The position numbers were made by a program, and so were the translations under genes. Below are positions 1 to 8,798 of a stretch of 64,000 nucleotides of DNA, piece by piece. The notes beneath the pieces are model-generated. The model was not told where the DNA came from. It did no database searches and worked only from the letters and a program-made list of their open reading frames with translations. This DNA comes from Liberiplasma sp046541015. GTDB lineage: Bacteria; Bacillota_I; Bacilli_A; Izemoplasmatales; Izemoplasmataceae. The first letter of the stretch is position 1; every line of letters starts with the position of its first letter. The stretch is from NCBI GenBank assembly GCA_046541015.1, contig JBKHEA010000001.1:62001-126000 (forward strand). Direction: 5' to 3'.

Positions 1-2
1 AT

Positions 3-227
3 TACTCTATGGAATTAGTCAATGATAACCGTATTAAACACCTATCTTTAAATGGTGTTATGCCATCAAAAGAAAGCATTGTCGATGAAACTTATCCCAT
101 TTCCGCACCTTTTTATATCGTAACGGCTGGTAGTACGAATCCTAATATTGAGGCATTTATTGAATGGGTATTATCAAGCGAAGGTCAAGAACTTATTGAA
201 AAATCTGGTTATGTTCCAATTAATTAA
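3..227 (+). CDS. pstS: Phosphate ABC transporter substrate-binding protein, C-terminal fragment
   Basis: Only the last 74 or so residues are in the window; the frame is open back to the first bases, so the Met at base 9 is internal. The visible part has the closing pattern of PstS-family periplasmic-type binding proteins: a 'GVMPSKESI' loop, a 'YPISAPFYIVT' strand and a terminal helix ending 'SEGQELIEKSGYVPIN'. PstS binds phosphate outside the cell and passes it to PstCAB. The rest of a pst operon would be expected off the window. A hairpin terminator follows directly. The family call is fairly firm; the solute is inferred from the family. Confidence 0.75.
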   Translation, partial: YSMELVNDNRIKHLSLNGVMPSKESIVDETYPISAPFYIVTAGSTNPNIEAFIEWVLSSEGQELIEKSGYVPIN

Positions 228-241
228 CCTATAGAAGATAA

Positions 242-277
242 AAAAAATGATCTATTCAGATGTCTAGATCATTTTTT
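242..277. terminator. Bidirectional hairpin terminator after pstS
   Basis: A 12-bp stem (AAAAAATGATCT / AGATCATTTTTT) with a 12-nt loop has T-runs on both strands. It sits 14 bases after the pstS stop and just beyond the 3' end of the opposing tRNA-Val gene, so it can serve both. Confidence 0.8.
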
Positions 278-288
278 ATTTAAATGGA

Positions 289-364
289 TGGTGGAGGATA
301 GCGGGCTCGAACCACTGACCCCCTGCTTGTAAGGCAGGTGCTCTCCCAACTGAGCTAATCCTCC
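289..364 (-). tRNA. tRNA-Val (anticodon TAC)
   Basis: The minus strand folds as a 76-nt cloverleaf. The 7-bp acceptor stem is GGAGGAT/ATCCTCC, the D arm has TAGCTCAGTTGGGAGAGCA, the anticodon loop CTTACAA carries TAC, and the T arm contains GGTTCGAGCC. The CCA end is encoded (TGG at 289-291 on the plus strand). It reads GTA and, by wobble, other Val codons. Confidence 0.97.
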
Positions 365-408
365 ATCCATTATATTTTATCATAGTTTTTTTTGAATGTA
401 ATCCTATT

Positions 409-1518
409 TTATAGTTTAACTTGATGAGTATTAAAACTTTCTTCATAATAACTCACTTGATAGAGTTTTATGAATAAAAGCGTACTAATCATGATAACTA
501 ATATCATAATCAATCCCCCAAGAAAAGCTAAGTCATTTGCGAATAAAGTATCTGTAAAATTCCAAAATGCATGCAAAGCAACAACCATAGTAAACATTGT
601 CAGTGAGACGCCATTGAGTAAATGTTTGAATTTAAGTATAGTAGTTTTTTTTGTATAGACCATTGCTGCAATGATTAGGGCTGTCCAATAATGATGACCA
701 ATACCTACAATCGCAAAAATATTACGGGTTGTTAAGACCCCGTATAAATCTCCATACTCAAAATTTTCTAGAAAAGTCATAAACCCATAATCAGCCGTTT
801 CAAAGATATCAAATCCAGCCCCAACTGTAAATCCAATAATCAATCCTGTTTTTACGGTATGAATAGGCAACTTCCTAAATAAAAATATAACAACAACGAC
901 TTTCATTGCCTCTTCTATAAATGCAGTTAAGAAATTACCTAGTAAGCCTTCTGGGTATCCTGTAAACTCTCGAATAAAAACAACCAGTAAAATCGATAGC
1001 AAACCACCATAAACAACCCCCTTAATCATTTTAAACACAGGGATTTGGTATTCTTTTAGTGTAAAATATAAAATACCCAAAAGCGTAAGTGGGCCAATGG
1101 CACTATACATTAGTGTTTCAGTCGCAAATTGATCGACAAAAAATGCAAGAATAAACGTTAAAAATAAAAATGATACATAACTAAAAAAGGGTTTTTTATA
1201 TTGAGCGAAAAATGTATGGATGGCAAACCCTATATCTTTAAAAAATGATTGTCGCATTCCTAGTAATGGTTTTGTAGAAAAGACACCAACAAGGGTTTTT
1301 GGTGTATATTTTTTATAAATTTCTCTTTGTATAACACGAGTTTTTTTCTCAGGAATTAAATTGTTTAAAAAAGTAATTTCTTCCTCACTTAAATGTTCAT
1401 CCCCTTTATAAACCGCTTTGAAATGATCAACATCTAGTTCATGATGATTGACAAAAGCTAATAGTGTTAACCCATTTTTTTTAAGGGCTTTTTTTAATAA
1501 TTTAGAATCTTTACTCAT
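409..1518 (-). CDS. PrsW family intramembrane metalloprotease
   Basis: About 370 residues: a roughly 115-residue cytoplasmic N-terminal part, then eight or so hydrophobic segments. A conserved 'FIEEAMK' (EExxK-type) motif is present, followed by 'GFTVGAGFDIFETADYG' and 'GIGHHYWTALI'; these glutamate and histidine motifs are typical of the PrsW branch of the CPBP/Abi-type membrane proteases. PrsW in Bacillus cleaves the anti-sigma factor RsiW; no sigma/anti-sigma pair is adjacent here, so the substrate is unknown. The start is set at the internal Met because GGAGG lies 6 bases before it; an ATG 12 bases upstream would overlap that ribosome site. Confidence 0.85.
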   Translation of the reverse strand: MSKDSKLLKKALKKNGLTLLAFVNHHELDVDHFKAVYKGDEHLSEEEITFLNNLIPEKKTRVIQREIYKKYTPKTLVGVFSTKPLLGMRQSFFKDIGFAIHTFFAQYKKPFFSYVSFLFLTFILAFFVDQFATETLMYSAIGPLTLLGILYFTLKEYQIPVFKMIKGVVYGGLLSILLVVFIREFTGYPEGLLGNFLTAFIEEAMKVVVVIFLFRKLPIHTVKTGLIIGFTVGAGFDIFETADYGFMTFLENFEYGDLYGVLTTRNIFAIVGIGHHYWTALIIAAMVYTKKTTILKFKHLLNGVSLTMFTMVVALHAFWNFTDTLFANDLAFLGGLIMILVIMISTLLFIKLYQVSYYEESFNTHQVKL

Positions 1519-1574
1519 ACTGGCCTCCAAGTTAGTAATACACTAATTATAGCGGTTAAGTGTTTTATAGACAA

Positions 1575-1599
1575 GAAAAAAAGCCTTAAAGGCTTTTTT
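1575..1599. terminator. Hairpin terminator overlapping the end of the small membrane protein gene
   Basis: AAAAAAGCC, TTA loop, then AAGGCTTTTTT. The stem overlaps the last codons of the 55-residue gene at 1586-1753 and has T-runs on both strands. Confidence 0.75.
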
Positions 1600-1753
1600 C
1601 ATTTCGTTTTCTTCTTAATAGTTCTTCTTTTTTGATTTTACGTTTTTTATAGATATAATAGACAGTTTGTTGCAAGATTAAAATGACTAATAGACTAAGT
1701 CCTAACAATACCAAAAAGGATTCCATGTCTTTTTGTATGTTTATAATATCCAT
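1586..1753 (-). CDS. Small single-pass membrane protein (55 aa)
   Basis: A short open frame with a strong ribosome site (AAGGAG, 6-7 bases before ATG). It starts MDIINIQKDMESF, has one hydrophobic helix at about residues 12-32 (LVLLGLSLLVILIL), and ends in a highly basic tail rich in Lys and Arg (KKRKIKKEELLRRKR). The positive-inside rule suggests an outside N-terminus and a cytosolic tail. I do not recognise a family. It stands between the histidine operon and the PrsW-like protease gene, with its own terminator, so it may be transcribed alone or from within the his operon. Confidence 0.7.
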   Translation of the reverse strand: MDIINIQKDMESFLVLLGLSLLVILILQQTVYYIYKKRKIKKEELLRRKRNEKSL

Positions 1754-1787
1754 CTAACCACTCCTTATGTCTATTATACTAGGGTTT

Positions 1788-2594
1788 TTAAGGTAGGTCA
1801 ATAAAGGTAGGTATGCGACGCTTAAACTCGGTAATTTGATTGAACCCTGCAGCTTTTAAAATGGTTATAGCTTGATCAAAGTTGCTTTGTAAATCTTTTA
1901 CTTGATGCGCATCACTACCAAGCGTGATGATTGTGCCACCTAAAGCTTTATAGCGTTTTAATAATGTCAGTGATGGATGCATGGTTGAAAGGTTATATCG
2001 GATTCCTGAAGTGTTAATTTCAAGCCCTTTATTATTCTTAATAATTGCCGTTAAGATATTATCAATTAAATCTTTATAATCTTCATAAAGATATTGTTTT
2101 GACGCTCCATAGCGAATAATATAATCTAAATGTCCAAAAACATCGTAGTCTTGGTAGTTTTCAACCATTTCTAAACAGATTTCAAAATATCTAAGGTAGG
2201 CTTCTTTATCTGTTTTACCTTTGAAAAAGTCTCCTTCATAAAAACTCTTATAATCTCCAACATGGATTGATGCAATCACAAAATCAAACGGGTGTTGATT
2301 AACAAAACGATTAAGCTCGGCTTTTAAGTGTGGCTGATAGCCTATTTCAACGCCCATATATAAAGGAATATTTGATCTTTTTCTAACCTCAGCTAATGCT
2401 TTTTGATATGAATTATAATCAATCAAATCATGAAAAAGCACTTCTGGAGTATCTATATCAACATGATCTGTAAACATTAAACCTTTAATGTCTTGTTCAA
2501 TAGCCTTATCTAAGTAAGCATTAAAGGTGGCTTTTATATCGGCATCTGGAGAATAATTTGTGTGCATGTGATGATCAACAAATCGATTCTTCAT
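1788..2594 (-). CDS. hisK: Histidinol-phosphatase, PHP family
   Basis: A PHP-domain metal-dependent phosphatase that hydrolyses histidinol phosphate to histidinol, the penultimate stage of histidine synthesis. The N-terminus has the metal-binding 'DHHMHTNYSPDAD' pattern; 'MFTDHVDID', 'ASIHVGDY', 'FGHLDYIIR' and 'GSDAHQ' give the other His/Asp ligands in order. At about 269 residues it has the usual length. It is the last gene of the his operon and fills the gap left by the monofunctional HisB. The start at 2594 follows an AAAGGA site by 9 bases and lies one base after the hisIE stop. An upstream ATG at 2621 would overlap hisIE. Confidence 0.92.
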   Translation of the reverse strand: MKNRFVDHHMHTNYSPDADIKATFNAYLDKAIEQDIKGLMFTDHVDIDTPEVLFHDLIDYNSYQKALAEVRKRSNIPLYMGVEIGYQPHLKAELNRFVNQHPFDFVIASIHVGDYKSFYEGDFFKGKTDKEAYLRYFEICLEMVENYQDYDVFGHLDYIIRYGASKQYLYEDYKDLIDNILTAIIKNNKGLEINTSGIRYNLSTMHPSLTLLKRYKALGGTIITLGSDAHQVKDLQSNFDQAITILKAAGFNQITEFKRRIPTFIDLP

Positions 2595-2595
2595 T

Positions 2596-3204
2596 TTACT
2601 CATTCCTTTTTTTGAGCTCATTTTCTAAATCTTTAAATGTTATATCGTTATAAAGCATTAAGACACTTAAGTGATAGATTAAATCACTCATTTCATAAAT
2701 CATTTCTGTTTTATCCTGATTTTTAGCACCGATGATAACTTCACTTGTTTCTTCTCCAAGTTTTTTTAATATTTTATCAAGCCCTTTATCAAATAGATAA
2801 TTTGTGTATGACCCTTCAAGTGGGTTTAATTTTCTGTTTTTTATGATGTCATAAAGGGTTTCAAAGGTAAAAGGTTTATCATTTGAAGGCAATATATCAC
2901 GGTAAAAACAACTCCTATTGCCTGTATGACAAGCAGGACCAACTTGATCAACTTTTAATAATAATGTGTCTTCATCGCAATCATAAGAAAATGATTTGAC
3001 ATGTTGAATATTACCGCTTGTTTCTCCTTTTTGCCATAAGGTTTTTCTACTTCTTGAATAATAGGTTCCTAGTTTGGTTTCAAGGGTTTTTTCTATTGCT
3101 TCTTTATTCATATAAGCAAGCATTAATACCTCTAACGTTTTATAATCTTGAACAACGACGGGAATTAGTCCTTGGCTATCAAATTTTAATTCGTTTAAGT
3201 TCAT
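2596..3204 (-). CDS. hisIE: Bifunctional phosphoribosyl-AMP cyclohydrolase / phosphoribosyl-ATP pyrophosphatase
   Basis: Catalyses steps 2 and 3 of histidine synthesis: phosphoribosyl-ATP is cut to phosphoribosyl-AMP (HisE part) and the adenine ring is opened (HisI part). Residues 1-110 are HisI, with the zinc and magnesium site 'YDCDEDTLLLKV' and 'GPACHTGNRSCFY'. Residues 115-202 are HisE, with the 'LGEETSEVIIGAKN' metal-binding helix. The fusion is common in Bacillota. A clear GGAGG precedes the ATG. It lies between hisF and the phosphatase gene, in operon order. Confidence 0.96.
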   Translation of the reverse strand: MNLNELKFDSQGLIPVVVQDYKTLEVLMLAYMNKEAIEKTLETKLGTYYSRSRKTLWQKGETSGNIQHVKSFSYDCDEDTLLLKVDQVGPACHTGNRSCFYRDILPSNDKPFTFETLYDIIKNRKLNPLEGSYTNYLFDKGLDKILKKLGEETSEVIIGAKNQDKTEMIYEMSDLIYHLSVLMLYNDITFKDLENELKKRNE

Positions 3205-3215
3205 TTTGATTCCTC

Positions 3216-3974
3216 CTAAAGTCTCATTGGGATACCATCTTTGATAAGTGCTTTTTTTACACCTTCAATGGTTAATTCTTTATAGTGAAAAACACTTGCA
3301 GCTAATATCCCATCAGCTGCGCCTTCTTTTGCGGCTTCGATAAAGTCTTCAACTTTTCCTGCGCCTCCGGATGCAATAATAGGTACATTGACAACAGAAG
3401 CAACGCGTTTTAATAGTTCGATATCATAGCCTTCTTTCATGCCATCAGCATCAATACTATTTAAAACAATTTCACCGGCCCCAAGTCTTACACCTTCTTT
3501 TGCCCATTCAATGGCATCTAGATGTGTATTGGTTCTTCCTCCATTAATGTATACATCCCATGATCCTGAATCATTCCTTAAAGCATCAATACTTAAAACC
3601 ACGCATTGAGCACCAAATTTAAGACTTGCTTCTTTAATTAATGATGGATTTTTTACTGCGGCTGAATTCACGCTAACCTTATCAGCCCCATTTCTTAAAA
3701 TTGTTGTAAAATCTTCTATTGTATTAACCCCACCACCGACACAAAAAGGAATGTTTACGGTTTGTGCCACTTGGCTAACAAACTCTAAACTGATTTTTCT
3801 TTCTTCACTAGAGGCTGTAATATCATAAAATACGAGTTCGTCTGCGCCTTCTTTACTGTAATATTTACCCAAGGTACTAGGGTCATCAACATCTTTTATA
3901 TCTTTAAACTTTTTTCCTTTAACAACGCGTCCATTACGAACATCTAAACAAGGAATAATACGTTTTACAAGCAT
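3216..3974 (-). CDS. hisF: Imidazole glycerol phosphate synthase, cyclase subunit
   Basis: A TIM-barrel subunit that condenses PRFAR with ammonia from HisH to give imidazole glycerol phosphate and AICAR. The catalytic aspartates are in 'IPCLDVRNGRVVKG' near the N-terminus and 'LSIDALR' mid-barrel. Phosphate-binding loops are 'CVGGGVNT' and 'ASGGAGK'. At 252 residues it has normal length. It overlaps hisA by about 10 bases, so translation is probably coupled. It is cytosolic and acts as a HisF-HisH complex. Confidence 0.97.
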   Translation of the reverse strand: MLVKRIIPCLDVRNGRVVKGKKFKDIKDVDDPSTLGKYYSKEGADELVFYDITASSEERKISLEFVSQVAQTVNIPFCVGGGVNTIEDFTTILRNGADKVSVNSAAVKNPSLIKEASLKFGAQCVVLSIDALRNDSGSWDVYINGGRTNTHLDAIEWAKEGVRLGAGEIVLNSIDADGMKEGYDIELLKRVASVVNVPIIASGGAGKVEDFIEAAKEGAADGILAASVFHYKELTIEGVKKALIKDGIPMRL

Positions 3975-4675
3975 GAAAGTGCCTCCTTTAAAGTAAAGCG
4001 ATTTTCATAAAGGGCTTTACCTGTGATCGCGCCATAAAGGTCTAATGCTTTTAGCGAAATGATATCATCAAGTGTTGCAATACCACCTGATGCAATAATA
4101 TTTAAGTTTGTATTATTTTTTAATAAGGCATAATCGTTAAAGTTTGGCCCTATAAGCATGCCATCTTTAGCAATATCCGTATAAACAATGGTTTTAATAC
4201 CGATTTTTTCAAGTTTTTGTGCTAAATCTAAACTTTTAACATCACTTTTATTTTGCCAACCATGACTTGTAACAAAGCCATTCATAGCATCAATCGAGAC
4301 AATGATTTTGTCTTTATATTTTTCAGTTAAGTTCTTTAATATATCTAAGTTATCTAAGGCAAATGTTCCTAAAATAACGCGACTAACCCCAAGGTCAATT
4401 AAGGTTTCAATTTTTTTAGTAGAGCGAATCCCACCACCTACTTGAATCGGAATATCTAAGTTTTTAACCAGTGTTTTAATAACGTCTTCATTGATTGAAC
4501 TCATATTTTCAGCGGCGTTTAAATCAATAACGTGCAAATATTTTGCGCCATCTCGTACAAACTTTCTTGCTTGCACTAGTGGATCTTGTTCATAAGTTTT
4601 TCTAGTGGAAAAATCGCCTTTTTCTAAACGAACACAAGCTTTATTATATAAATCAATCGCAGGGAAAATAATCAT
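3965..4675 (-). CDS. hisA: ProFAR isomerase (phosphoribosylformimino-AICAR ribotide isomerase)
   Basis: A TIM-barrel isomerase opening the phosphoribose ring of ProFAR to give PRFAR, which feeds HisF-HisH. It is paralogous to HisF: the catalytic aspartates are in 'FPAIDLYNKACVR' and 'VSIDAMNG', and the phosphate loops are 'QVGGGIRS' and 'ASGGIAT'. It is 236 residues, as usual. The start overlaps the hisH stop by four bases and a GGAG site lies in the hisH tail. Confidence 0.97.
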   Translation of the reverse strand: MIIFPAIDLYNKACVRLEKGDFSTRKTYEQDPLVQARKFVRDGAKYLHVIDLNAAENMSSINEDVIKTLVKNLDIPIQVGGGIRSTKKIETLIDLGVSRVILGTFALDNLDILKNLTEKYKDKIIVSIDAMNGFVTSHGWQNKSDVKSLDLAQKLEKIGIKTIVYTDIAKDGMLIGPNFNDYALLKNNTNLNIIASGGIATLDDIISLKALDLYGAITGKALYENRFTLKEALSCL

Positions 4676-5274
4676 TCAATCAGCTCCTTATAAGCTCTTA
4701 AAATATTTAGTCCAACATCACCACTTTTTTCTGGGTGAAATTGCGTCGCAATGATATTATCTTGGGCGACAATCGCAGGAACGTTAACGCCATAAGATGC
4801 ACTTGCAATGATATTTTTATCTAATGTATTAACATAGTAAGAATGAACAAAATAGACATAGTCGCCTTCTTTAATATATTTAAGTAGTGGATGTTTTTGA
4901 TTAATATTTAAGGTATTCCATCCCATGTGTGGTACTTTTAAATCAACCTCTAAATAATCAATCGTACCTTTTAATAAACCAAGCCCTTCATACTCACCAT
5001 ACTCAAAACTTTTATCATATAAAAGCTGCATACCAAGACAAATTCCAAAAAGGTATTTTCCTTTTTGTACATGCTCTTTAATAGTTGGGATAAGGCCACT
5101 TTTTTTAAGTGCTTCCATTGACTCATTAAAAGCGCCTACACCTGGTAAAATAAGCGATGTGGCTTGTTTTAAAACCTCGATATCTTTAGAAATGACTGTT
5201 TCTAATCCCACTTGTAAGAAAGCTTTTCTAACTGATTCTAAGTTTCCAACATCATAATCAATAATAACGTTCAT
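4672..5274 (-). CDS. hisH: Imidazole glycerol phosphate synthase, glutaminase subunit
   Basis: A class I glutamine amidotransferase that supplies ammonia to HisF. The triad is visible: Cys in 'GICLGMQLL', then His and Glu in 'QFHPEKSG'. The oxyanion loop is 'LPGVGAF'. It is 200 residues, standard length. It shares one base with the hisB stop and four with the hisA start, a coupled arrangement that helps balanced subunit production. Confidence 0.97.
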   Translation of the reverse strand: MNVIIDYDVGNLESVRKAFLQVGLETVISKDIEVLKQATSLILPGVGAFNESMEALKKSGLIPTIKEHVQKGKYLFGICLGMQLLYDKSFEYGEYEGLGLLKGTIDYLEVDLKVPHMGWNTLNINQKHPLLKYIKEGDYVYFVHSYYVNTLDKNIIASASYGVNVPAIVAQDNIIATQFHPEKSGDVGLNILRAYKELIE

Positions 5275-5855
5275 TATAAGACTCCTTTAGATGAGCTAAC
5301 CGTATCTGATGTAATCAAAATTGCTTGTTTAATTGCACGACCTAAACCTTTAAAAATACTTTCTATAATGTGATGGGTGTTGGTCCCTTTAATCACATCT
5401 ACATGCAAGGTGATACGTGCTTGATTGGTAAACGCTCTTAAAAATTCTAAAACATTTTCTGTCGCAAAATCGCCTACCATTGGGCGATTAAAGGATGCAT
5501 TAAATTCACAAATCGGACGATTTGATATATCTAAAACAACGCGTGTTAATGCTTCATCCATAGGCATATATTGATAACTATAGCGTTCAATACCTACTTT
5601 ATCACCAAGTGCTTCTTTGAATGCATCGCCTAAGATAATCCCAACATCTTCAACGGTGTGATGATCATCAACGAAAGTATCTCCAGTTGCTTTAAGGGTT
5701 AAATCAATATTTGCATGAAAAGCTAAAAGAGTTAGCATATGATCGAAAAATCCAATGCCTGTTTCAATAGAAATATCTTTGTTCCCATCCAAATTAATGG
5801 ATAAATCAATTGATGTTTCTTTTGTCGTACGCTTTAATTGACTAACGCGTTTCAT
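5274..5855 (-). CDS. hisB: Imidazoleglycerol-phosphate dehydratase
   Basis: The monofunctional IGPD form (193 residues), without the phosphatase domain of enterobacterial HisB. It has the duplicated manganese-binding motifs: 'FFDHMLTLLAFHA' with 'DDHHTVEDVGI', then 'HVDVIKGTNTHHIIES'. It dehydrates imidazole glycerol phosphate to imidazole acetol phosphate. The missing phosphatase is provided by the PHP enzyme at the operon's end. Confidence 0.97.
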   Translation of the reverse strand: MKRVSQLKRTTKETSIDLSINLDGNKDISIETGIGFFDHMLTLLAFHANIDLTLKATGDTFVDDHHTVEDVGIILGDAFKEALGDKVGIERYSYQYMPMDEALTRVVLDISNRPICEFNASFNRPMVGDFATENVLEFLRAFTNQARITLHVDVIKGTNTHHIIESIFKGLGRAIKQAILITSDTVSSSKGVL

Positions 5856-6876
5856 TGATAATCGCCTCCATTGCGTTTATAAATGCTTCATTTTCAGTGT
5901 CATTTCCAATAGTCACTCGGAAATATCCAAATAAATTGCCACTAAATGCTCTAATCATAATATCTTTGTCGATTAAGGCTTTATATAGATGAGGGCAACC
6001 TTTAAAGAAAATAAAGTTTGCCTCACTATCATAACATACAACCCCTAATTTCTTTAATGCCTTTGCAATATTCAAACGTTTAGTTTTTATTTCGTTTGTA
6101 AAAGCTTCCATTAAATCATATTTTTTCATAGCTTGGGTTGCATAATATTGTGATAATGTATTGACATTATATGGTGGTTTAACACTGTTTAAGACGTTAA
6201 TAATATCTTTACATGCAGTAGCATAGCCAATGCGAGCTGCCGCTAAACCGAATGCTTTTGAAAATGTTCTAGCTACAATAACATTTGGAAAATTTTTCGC
6301 TTCATTAAAAATAGAAGTGTCATTACTTGCAAACTCCATATACGCTTCATCAACAACGACAAGCGCGTCGGTTGATTTGATGAAATCTATAACTTCATCT
6401 TTTGGAATTTGATACCCTGTAGGGTTATTTGGTGTACACAAGAACACAAGCTTTGGTTGGTATTTTAGTGCGTAAGTTTTCATGGTTTCCATATTTAAAC
6501 TAAAATCTTCTTCACTTGGTACTTCTATAAAGTTAGCCCCATGGATTTGAGCATAAACTTTATACATACTAAAACTTGGATCAAAACTTAATATAACTTC
6601 ATCTTTATCAACATAGCTTTTTACAACGAGTTCAAGGATTTCACTTGAACCATTACCTATGATTAAGTCTGTTGGTTCAACATTCATTTTATTTGAAATA
6701 ACAGCTTTTAATTCAGTCATATCATTATCGGGATACAGATGCATTGGAAATACCGTGCTTTTTAAAGGTTTATCGAATAAATAGTTCTTCGCTTCATTTG
6801 CATCTAGCTTTATTTTTACTTGAAGCGGATTAACTTTATAACTAATAAGTGCTTCAATATTTTTTTTAGCTTTCAT
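5842..6876 (-). CDS. hisC: Histidinol-phosphate aminotransferase
   Basis: A PLP-dependent fold-type I aminotransferase converting imidazole acetol phosphate and glutamate to histidinol phosphate. The PLP lysine is in 'VARTFSKAFGLAAARIGYA'; 'CTPNNPTGYQIP' and 'VVVDEAYMEF' carry the ring-stacking Asn and the Asp that binds the pyridine nitrogen. It has 344 residues. Its end overlaps hisB by 14 bases. Confidence 0.96.
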   Translation of the reverse strand: MKAKKNIEALISYKVNPLQVKIKLDANEAKNYLFDKPLKSTVFPMHLYPDNDMTELKAVISNKMNVEPTDLIIGNGSSEILELVVKSYVDKDEVILSFDPSFSMYKVYAQIHGANFIEVPSEEDFSLNMETMKTYALKYQPKLVFLCTPNNPTGYQIPKDEVIDFIKSTDALVVVDEAYMEFASNDTSIFNEAKNFPNVIVARTFSKAFGLAAARIGYATACKDIINVLNSVKPPYNVNTLSQYYATQAMKKYDLMEAFTNEIKTKRLNIAKALKKLGVVCYDSEANFIFFKGCPHLYKALIDKDIMIRAFSGNLFGYFRVTIGNDTENEAFINAMEAIINETR

Positions 6877-6883
6877 TTGGCAC

Positions 6884-8161
6884 CTACTTTCTAATTGTAA
6901 TAGCTAATTTATGCGCATCAAGGCCTTCTTCATGCGCTAGTCTTGCGACAGTATCTTTAGCATCATTAAATGATGCTTGATTATAATGGATTAATGACGT
7001 TCTTTTATAAAAGTCTTGGGTTGAAAGGGCACTAGAAAATCTTGAAGTAGCGCTTGTTGGTAATGTATGATTTGGACCCGCAAAATAATCTCCAATAGGT
7101 TCTGGTGAATATTGACCTAAAAATATAGCTCCTGCATTTTCGATTTTATCGACAAAGTCCATAGGATTTTTAGTAAGGATTTCTAAATGTTCTGGCGCAA
7201 TTTTATTGGCAAAATCAATCGCTTCATCCATTGATTTAGTTACAATGATGCCACCAAAATTTTCTAAGGCAGATTCGATAATAGCTTTTTTCGGTAAGGT
7301 TTCTATTAATTTTATTAATGACTTTTGAACGTTTTCTGCAAGTTCTTTTGACGGGGTTAAACAAATTGAACTAGCTAGTGGATCATGTTCGGCTTGACTC
7401 ATAAGGTCTGCGGCAATATAGTCTGGATTAGCTGTTTCATCCGCAATAACTAAGATTTCACTTGGTCCAGCTATCATATCGATTCCGACGATTCCAGAAA
7501 CATAACGTTTAGCCATCGCAACATAAATATTACCTGGCCCGACAATTTTATCAACTTTTGGAACAGTCTTTGTTCCATAAGCTAAGGCTGCAATGCTTTG
7601 GGCTCCACCAATTTTATATATTTCATCAACGCCTGCTAGTTTTGCGGCAACTAAGATACTTGGTTTAATTGATCCATCTTTTAGTGGTGGTGTCACCATG
7701 ACAATACGTTTAACGCCTGCGATTTTTGCAGGAACAGCGTTCATTAAGACTGTTGATGGGTATGCTGCTAGCCCTCCTGGAACATAAATACCTGCAGTTT
7801 CTATAGCGCGGACGCGTTGGGATAAACTACTACCAAACGCATCTTTAATCGTAAAACTTTCTAGTCTTTGAGCTTCGTGAAATCGTTTGATGTTTTCTAA
7901 AGCGCGTTTTAAATCTGAAATCAGTTCATCACTTGAAGATTCAAAGGCTTTATTAATATCTTCTTCACTAACTAATAACTCTTCTAAACGAACTTTATCG
8001 AATTTCTCTGTATAATATTTTAGTGCCTCATCTTGATTTTTTCTTACATCATTGATAATGTCTTCGACGGTTTGATTTACGGTTTCATCTGTTAACTGAC
8101 TACGGTTTAATAATTTATCTACCCAATAAGCATCATCTACTTGATTTATAATTCTAATCAT
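6884..8161 (-). CDS. hisD: Histidinol dehydrogenase
   Basis: An NAD-dependent zinc enzyme that oxidises histidinol in two steps to histidine. It is 425 residues, the usual size. Family motifs include 'YVPGGLAAYPSTVLMNAVPA', 'VDKIVGPGNIYVA', 'IDMIAGPSEILVIAD', 'LMSQAEHDP' (zinc/His region) and 'NHTLPTS'. A GAAGGAG site precedes the ATG. It lies between hisG and hisC. Confidence 0.97.
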   Translation of the reverse strand: MIRIINQVDDAYWVDKLLNRSQLTDETVNQTVEDIINDVRKNQDEALKYYTEKFDKVRLEELLVSEEDINKAFESSSDELISDLKRALENIKRFHEAQRLESFTIKDAFGSSLSQRVRAIETAGIYVPGGLAAYPSTVLMNAVPAKIAGVKRIVMVTPPLKDGSIKPSILVAAKLAGVDEIYKIGGAQSIAALAYGTKTVPKVDKIVGPGNIYVAMAKRYVSGIVGIDMIAGPSEILVIADETANPDYIAADLMSQAEHDPLASSICLTPSKELAENVQKSLIKLIETLPKKAIIESALENFGGIIVTKSMDEAIDFANKIAPEHLEILTKNPMDFVDKIENAGAIFLGQYSPEPIGDYFAGPNHTLPTSATSRFSSALSTQDFYKRTSLIHYNQASFNDAKDTVARLAHEEGLDAHKLAITIRK

Positions 8162-8162
8162 T

Positions 8163-8798
8163 TTATTCTCCTTCTAAAGCCTCAAATGCTTTAACAATTG
8201 TCATAATTTCATTAAATTTAAATCGGTAAGAAACACGGTTTGCGATGAGTTTAGCACTCACATCAAACATATCTTCTAAAACCATTAAGCCGTTAGCTTT
8301 TAGTGTACTACCAGTTTCAACAATATCTACAATAACATCACTTAGTCCAACTAATGGGGCTAATTCAACAGAACCATTTAATTTAATCAGTTCTATTTTT
8401 TGTTCTTTTTTCTTAAAATAATCCATCGTAATTTTAGGATATTTTGTTGCAATTTTTAAAACTGAATCTGTTTTATAAATAGCTTGATCTTTTTTACCTG
8501 CAATGGAAAATTTGCATTTTCCAAAGCCTAAATCTAATAGTTCGTAAATATCGGCTTGTTCTTCTAAAATGGTATCTCTACCAATAATTCCAATATCTGC
8601 AACCCCTTGTTCGACATAAGTTATTACATCTACAGGTTTAACAAACATATAGCGTATTTTTTTATCTTCATCGGTAAAAATAAGTTTTCTAGATGATTCA
8701 TCGACAAAATCAGCGTATCCTATTTGTCTAAATCGTACTAAAGCATCATCTCCAAGACGACCTTTAGGTAGCGCTATAGTTAATACGTCATTATTCAT
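8163..8798 (-). CDS. hisG: ATP phosphoribosyltransferase, short catalytic form
   Basis: Catalyses the first, committed step of the pathway: condensation of ATP and PRPP. At 211 residues it lacks the C-terminal ACT-like regulatory domain and so must work with HisZ, encoded just upstream and overlapping by 8 bases. Motifs: 'IALPKGRLGDDAL', 'VEQGVADIGIIGRDTI', and the PRPP loop 'DIVETGSTLKANGL'. Feedback inhibition would act through the HisG-HisZ octamer. Confidence 0.96.
   Translation of the reverse strand: MNNDVLTIALPKGRLGDDALVRFRQIGYADFVDESSRKLIFTDEDKKIRYMFVKPVDVITYVEQGVADIGIIGRDTILEEQADIYELLDLGFGKCKFSIAGKKDQAIYKTDSVLKIATKYPKITMDYFKKKEQKIELIKLNGSVELAPLVGLSDVIVDIVETGSTLKANGLMVLEDMFDVSAKLIANRVSYRFKFNEIMTIVKAFEALEGE

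Noticed and set aside
9..227. A complete 72-residue protein at the window start
   Set aside because: The frame is open upstream and the sequence is the tail of a PstS-type protein, so the ATG is internal.
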